Positions 6,373 to 8,845 of a DNA stretch of 8,845 bases are shown here, in pieces. A model generated the notes under the pieces. The model worked only from the letters and a program-made list of their open reading frames with translations. It made no database searches and was not told the origin of the DNA. Source of the DNA: Spirochaetales bacterium. GTDB lineage: Bacteria > Spirochaetota > Spirochaetia > SZUA-6 > DRHE01. Both the position numbers and the translations under genes were made by a program. The DNA is taken from NCBI GenBank assembly GCA_023136785.1, contig JAGLQP010000057.1, positions 1 through 8,845 of the forward strand, read 5' to 3'. Numbering within the stretch: position 1 is the first letter of the stretch; every line of letters begins with the position of its first letter.

Positions 6373-7149
6373 TCAGACGTAGTAGATCAGGGTGATGACC
6401 GCATCGGCGAGGATGCAGAGAACGAAACCCTGGCCTACAGCCTTGATCGCCACCTGGGGAATTTCCGTTGTGGACACCCGCACGTTAAAACCCTGGTAGA
6501 TGGCTGTGAAAGAGATAAGAATCCCAAAGACCAGCGCCTTGAGCAGGGAAGACACGATATCTGCAACGGTCATGACACTAAGCAGGTTTTGAAAATAATC
6601 CTGAAGTTGAATGGGGTTTATAAACTGGGTGACCACATAAGATCCGAACAGCCCGAAGAAGTTGAAATAGATCGTCAGCAGGACCATCGAAATTGTAACC
6701 CCGAGGAATCGGGGTACAGCCAGGTAGGAGATCGGATTGATTCCCACGGAAACGTAGGCCTCGATCTCGTGAGAGATCACCATATTCCCCAATTCGGTTG
6801 CGATAGCCGTGCCTGAGCGGGCGATGATTACGAAGGCTGTGAGCAGAGGTCCCAGCTCTCGGGTGATGACGATAAGCAAAATCGTATAGATCAGCTTCCC
6901 CTGGCCGAACTTCGGGAGGATGGAGATACCCTGTACCACGATCACCGCTCCCAGGCCGAGGGAGATCAGAGCGATGATTCCCATCGCCTCAACAGCCGTG
7001 AACAGCAGCTGCATCACCAACACTCTGAACCCGACCTGCCGGCGTCGGAGGAACAGAGCAGACTCTTTGATAAGGTTCAGAAGGAAACCGGCGGCGTAGA
7101 GAAAGCGTCCAAAGGCCTCGCTGAATTGTTTTCCCAGCTTCGCAATCAT
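6373..7149 (-). CDS. MlaE-type ABC transporter permease
   Basis: 258-residue integral inner-membrane protein of the MlaE (TRD/DUF140) permease family. An amphipathic N-terminal part (to about 40) leads into hydrophobic segments at roughly 45-78, 85-113, 148-177, 196-218 and 238-257. Family hallmarks: ITRELGPLLTAF at 95-106, ARSGTAIATELGNM at 110-123, and the cytoplasmic coupling stretch ISHEIEAYVSVGINPISYLAVPR at about 125-147, matching the usual E-I-(D/E)-A-...-G-(V/I)-(D/N)-P motif. Such permeases carry phospholipids or other lipids with an MlaF ATPase and normally an MCE substrate-binding partner. It is first gene of the minus-strand operon. ATG 7149 is the only reasonable start in frame; its best ribosome site, GGAGG, is 17 nt away and can pair with CCTCC between it and the ATG. 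The missing MCE partner may be elsewhere in the genome. Confidence 0.9.
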   Translation of the reverse strand: MIAKLGKQFSEAFGRFLYAAGFLLNLIKESALFLRRRQVGFRVLVMQLLFTAVEAMGIIALISLGLGAVIVVQGISILPKFGQGKLIYTILLIVITRELGPLLTAFVIIARSGTAIATELGNMVISHEIEAYVSVGINPISYLAVPRFLGVTISMVLLTIYFNFFGLFGSYVVTQFINPIQLQDYFQNLLSVMTVADIVSSLLKALVFGILISFTAIYQGFNVRVSTTEIPQVAIKAVGQGFVLCILADAVITLIYYV

Positions 7150-7156
7150 TGCTAAA

Positions 7157-7171
7157 GGAGGTGGTGCCTCC
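7157..7171. repeat. Small GC hairpin between divergent genes
   Basis: GGAGG-TGGTG-CCTCC is a perfect 5-bp inverted repeat with a 5-nt loop. On the minus strand its 5' arm is the only Shine-Dalgarno-like sequence upstream of the MlaE-type ATG (17 nt away). Pairing would hide it. On the plus strand the first arm (with preceding AAA) also looks like a ribosome site, but no well-spaced start codon follows. The short stem may be chance. Confidence 0.3.
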
Positions 7172-7196
7172 GTATCTGCAATGCCACATTTTGCTG

Positions 7197-7210
7197 ATTA
7201 TTTCAATAAT
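7197..7210. promoter_or_regulatory. AT-rich dyad, possible operator
   Basis: ATTATT-TC-AATAAT is a perfect 6-bp inverted repeat with a 2-nt centre, placed where the -35 region of the proposed plus-strand promoter would be and upstream of both divergent genes. That position suits a repressor or activator site. AT-rich dyads of this size also arise by chance, so confidence is low. It does not match the FNR/CRP consensus. Confidence 0.25.
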
Positions 7211-7230
7211 TTAATCCTGAATGGTATACT
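7202..7230 (+). promoter_or_regulatory. Probable promoter of the amidohydrolase gene
   Basis: An extended -10 element, TGGTATACT (TG at 7222-7223, hexamer TATACT at 7225-7230, 5 of 6 match to TATAAT), lies 38 nt before ATG 7268. The -35 at 17-bp spacing is TTCAAT (7202-7207), a poor match, which is usual with an extended -10. Transcription would start near 7237, giving a leader of about 30 nt. This supports ATG 7268 over the upstream ATG 7181, which lies before the promoter. Confidence 0.5.
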
Positions 7231-7267
7231 CCTGCGTGGCGATAATAAAGGGAAGAAAGGAACATCG

Positions 7268-8500
7268 ATGCTTCCTACCTACTCTTTAAGCGGCATGACA
7301 ATCGTGACTCCTGCTGAAATCATCCGCAACGGTAGATTAAAAGTCGAGAAAAATCGCATCAAGTCGTTGCAGGATGCCGCCAAATTCAATGTGGAACTCG
7401 AGGCCGGCACCTTTTGCTACCCGGCTTTGATCAATGTTCATGATCATCTAAGGGGGGATTACCTCCCCCGTATCGGTCCTCAAAACGGGGATTACTACCT
7501 GAACTGGTCGTACTGGGAGAGGGACCTGCGCAGTTCTCCGGTCTTGGAGGAGCGGGCGAAAATCTCCGTAGAGCAGATGTACCTCCTGTCGGCTTATAAG
7601 AATCTTTTCTCGGGAGTGGTGACCGTGAATGACCACTTCCCCCACGAGTTTAACGAACCCCTGATCCCTCTGCTGCCTATACGGGTGATAAACAACTACA
7701 CCCTGGCTCACGAGTGTTCTTCCTTCGATCTGAATTGGGGTGATGGGATCGAGATCGAGCATAACAGAGCGGTGGAACGGGGGTATCCTTTCATCACTCA
7801 CCTGGAGGAAGGTTTCGATAAGGAATCCCAATCCGGAGTGGACATACTGGAAAAGCTGAACTGTCTGGATGATCACGACGTGCTGATTCACTGCATTGGT
7901 TTCAGCGATCAAGATATACAGCGGGTTCAGAGAGCCGGAGCCAGTGTTGCCTGGTGTCCCGCCTCGAACATCTTTATGTTCAACGTTACCTGCAAGATCC
8001 AAAAGATGATCGCCGAAGGGGTCAATGTCTGCATCGGAACCGACTCCACGGCCACCGGTGCGGTGAACCTGCTGGAAGAGATCCGTTTCGCCCGTTATGT
8101 GTATTGGCGCATGTATGGGGAGGAGCTGGACGGCGAAACCTTGGTCAAGATGGTGACGGTACATCCGGCCAGGGCTTTTTGGATGCAGGACAAGATTGGA
8201 AGTCTGGAAGAGGGCAAGTATGCGGACATGCTCTGTATCCGGCCGAGAGAAAGTGACCCCTATGAAGCCCTCGTATCGGCACGCATGGAAGATATCGAGC
8301 TGATGGTTCAGGAAGGCACCCCCATCTACGGGGATGCGAAGTACGAACAGCTCTTTCGTCGCAGGGAATGCGACTACACTACTGTAACGGTACAAGGACG
8401 AAAGATGTGCGTTAAAGGGGACCCGGCGGGGTTGCTGGAGAGGGTCCGCCGTGCTGTCGGTTTTAAGAAGGTTCTTGATTATTTACCCTTGGATGGGTAG
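7268..8500 (+). CDS. Metal-dependent amidohydrolase (ATZ/TRZ deaminase-like)
   Basis: 410-residue cytoplasmic amidohydrolase-superfamily enzyme, expected to remove an amino group from, or hydrolyse, a nitrogen-ring or amide substrate. Metal and catalytic residues visible: H58 and H60 in NVHDHLRGD, H178 in THLEEG, H208 in LIHCIGF, and D259 in GTDSTATGAVN; a further conserved stretch is AWCPASNIFMF at 228-238. The C-terminus has the typical HPARAFWMQDKIGSLEEGKYADML, which returns the chain to the N-terminal beta domain. The start is ATG 7268, with AGAAAGGA ending 6 nt upstream and a promoter between it and an in-frame ATG at 7181; starting at 7181 would add 29 unlikely residues, while MLPTYSLSGMTIVTP matches the family's first strand. 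Likely single-gene or two-gene transcript with the cNMP gene 25 nt downstream. The gene ends in TAG. The substrate (guanine, hydroxyatrazine-like, adenosine derivative, imidazolone or other) cannot be assigned. Confidence 0.88.
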   Translation: MLPTYSLSGMTIVTPAEIIRNGRLKVEKNRIKSLQDAAKFNVELEAGTFCYPALINVHDHLRGDYLPRIGPQNGDYYLNWSYWERDLRSSPVLEERAKISVEQMYLLSAYKNLFSGVVTVNDHFPHEFNEPLIPLLPIRVINNYTLAHECSSFDLNWGDGIEIEHNRAVERGYPFITHLEEGFDKESQSGVDILEKLNCLDDHDVLIHCIGFSDQDIQRVQRAGASVAWCPASNIFMFNVTCKIQKMIAEGVNVCIGTDSTATGAVNLLEEIRFARYVYWRMYGEELDGETLVKMVTVHPARAFWMQDKIGSLEEGKYADMLCIRPRESDPYEALVSARMEDIELMVQEGTPIYGDAKYEQLFRRRECDYTTVTVQGRKMCVKGDPAGLLERVRRAVGFKKVLDYLPLDG

Positions 8501-8525
8501 TCTTGTAGTGGAGGAGTGAAATCCC

Positions 8526-8845
8526 GTGTCGCCGAAGGCAATGCAGTACAAAGCAAACTCGATCATCTTTTTCAAAGGTGATATAAGCGATAAGATTTTC
8601 ATCCTTAAAGGCGGACAGGTCAGTCTCAACTATACGGATATCGAGACCGGTCAGGAGATCCACGATCTGATAAAGACGGGAGAGTTTTTTGGCGTCCGGT
8701 CCGCCTTGGGACGCTACGCCCGGGAAGAGACCGCCCAGGTTCTCACCAATTCCGTTGCCATAGCCTTTACCATTCCCGAGTTCGAACAGTTGGCCCAGCA
8801 GAATTCCCGGATCATCTTGAAGATGCTCAAGATCTACTCCAACAT
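8526..8845 (+). CDS. Cyclic-nucleotide-binding-domain protein (3' partial)
   Basis: The frame is open to the window edge, giving 106 residues of the N-terminus. It starts at GTG 8526 with GGAGGAG (8510-8516) 9 nt upstream; an ATG at 8541 lacks such a site. The fold is a CRP-type cNMP-binding beta-barrel: YKANSIIFFKGD at about 8-19, IFILKGGQVSL at 24-34, TGEFFGVRSALG at 51-62, REETA at 66-70, then AFTIPEFEQLA at 80-90 leading into the C-helix. It resembles, from memory, a protein conserved in spirochaetes and often annotated Crp/Fnr or cNMP-binding protein. The phosphate-binding cassette is atypical: the Glu that contacts the ribose in CRP (FGE) is Val here (FGV), and PRxA(T/S) is AREETA. Whether a DNA-binding or TPR-like C-terminal part follows lies outside the window. 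Possible regulator or structural sensor; ligand unknown. Confidence 0.85.
   Translation, partial: MSPKAMQYKANSIIFFKGDISDKIFILKGGQVSLNYTDIETGQEIHDLIKTGEFFGVRSALGRYAREETAQVLTNSVAIAFTIPEFEQLAQQNSRIILKMLKIYSN

Noticed and set aside
7181..7267. N-terminal extension of the amidohydrolase from ATG 7181
   Set aside because: The ATG lies upstream of the likely promoter and 19 nt from the nearest ribosome-site match. The extra 29 residues do not look like the family, and ATG 7268 has a well-spaced site.
7448..8395. Minus-strand frame opposite the amidohydrolase (315 codons)
   Set aside because: It is an antisense shadow with no recognisable domain and no supporting start signal.

Overview
The window reads as part of a bacterial chromosome of moderate to fairly high GC, most likely from a free-living, probably anaerobic spirochaete. 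The strongest taxonomic hint is the partial gene at the right edge. It is a cyclic-nucleotide-binding-domain protein whose wording (the NYTDIETGQEIHDL stretch followed by GEFFGV) resembles a protein I recall as conserved in Treponema/Spirochaeta-type genomes. This is recall, not a search result. There is no sign of phage, transposons, CRISPR, tRNA or rRNA.

Layout: (1) 1-3830, plus strand: a tight operon of a LivG-type ATPase (5' end outside the window), a LivF-type ATPase, a phenylacetate-CoA-ligase-family enzyme (PaaK1) and a class I/II aminotransferase. The aminotransferase frame is broken by one in-frame TAG at 2802-2804. (2) 7149-3843, minus strand: a four-gene operon with gaps of 6, 3 and 1 nt, encoding an MlaE-type permease, an MlaF-type ATPase, a second PaaK-family ligase (PaaK2) and a tandem ACT-domain protein. 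It converges on the first operon with 12 nt between stop codons. (3) 7150-7267: a divergent, AT-rich intergenic region with a likely plus-strand promoter, a small dyad and a GC hairpin. (4) 7268-8500, plus strand: an amidohydrolase of the ATZ/TRZ-deaminase type. (5) 8526 to the right edge, plus strand: the cNMP-binding-domain gene.

How the genes may work together (inference): a Liv-type importer brings in an amino acid, the aminotransferase makes the 2-oxo acid, an oxidoreductase not seen here could decarboxylate it, and PaaK-family ligases interconvert aryl or branched acids and their CoA thioesters. The ACT protein could sense an amino acid or related ligand. This fits peptide or amino-acid fermentation of aromatic or branched-chain substrates. 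The mlaE-mlaF pair has no MCE-domain (MlaD) partner next to it and instead sits in one operon with PaaK2 and ACT, which is the most unusual arrangement here.

The points most worth a second look are the amber codon in the aminotransferase, the MCE-less mlaEF-paaK-ACT operon, the two diverged PaaK copies, and the changed ligand-binding cassette in the cNMP-type protein. I see no clear evidence of a wholly new system.
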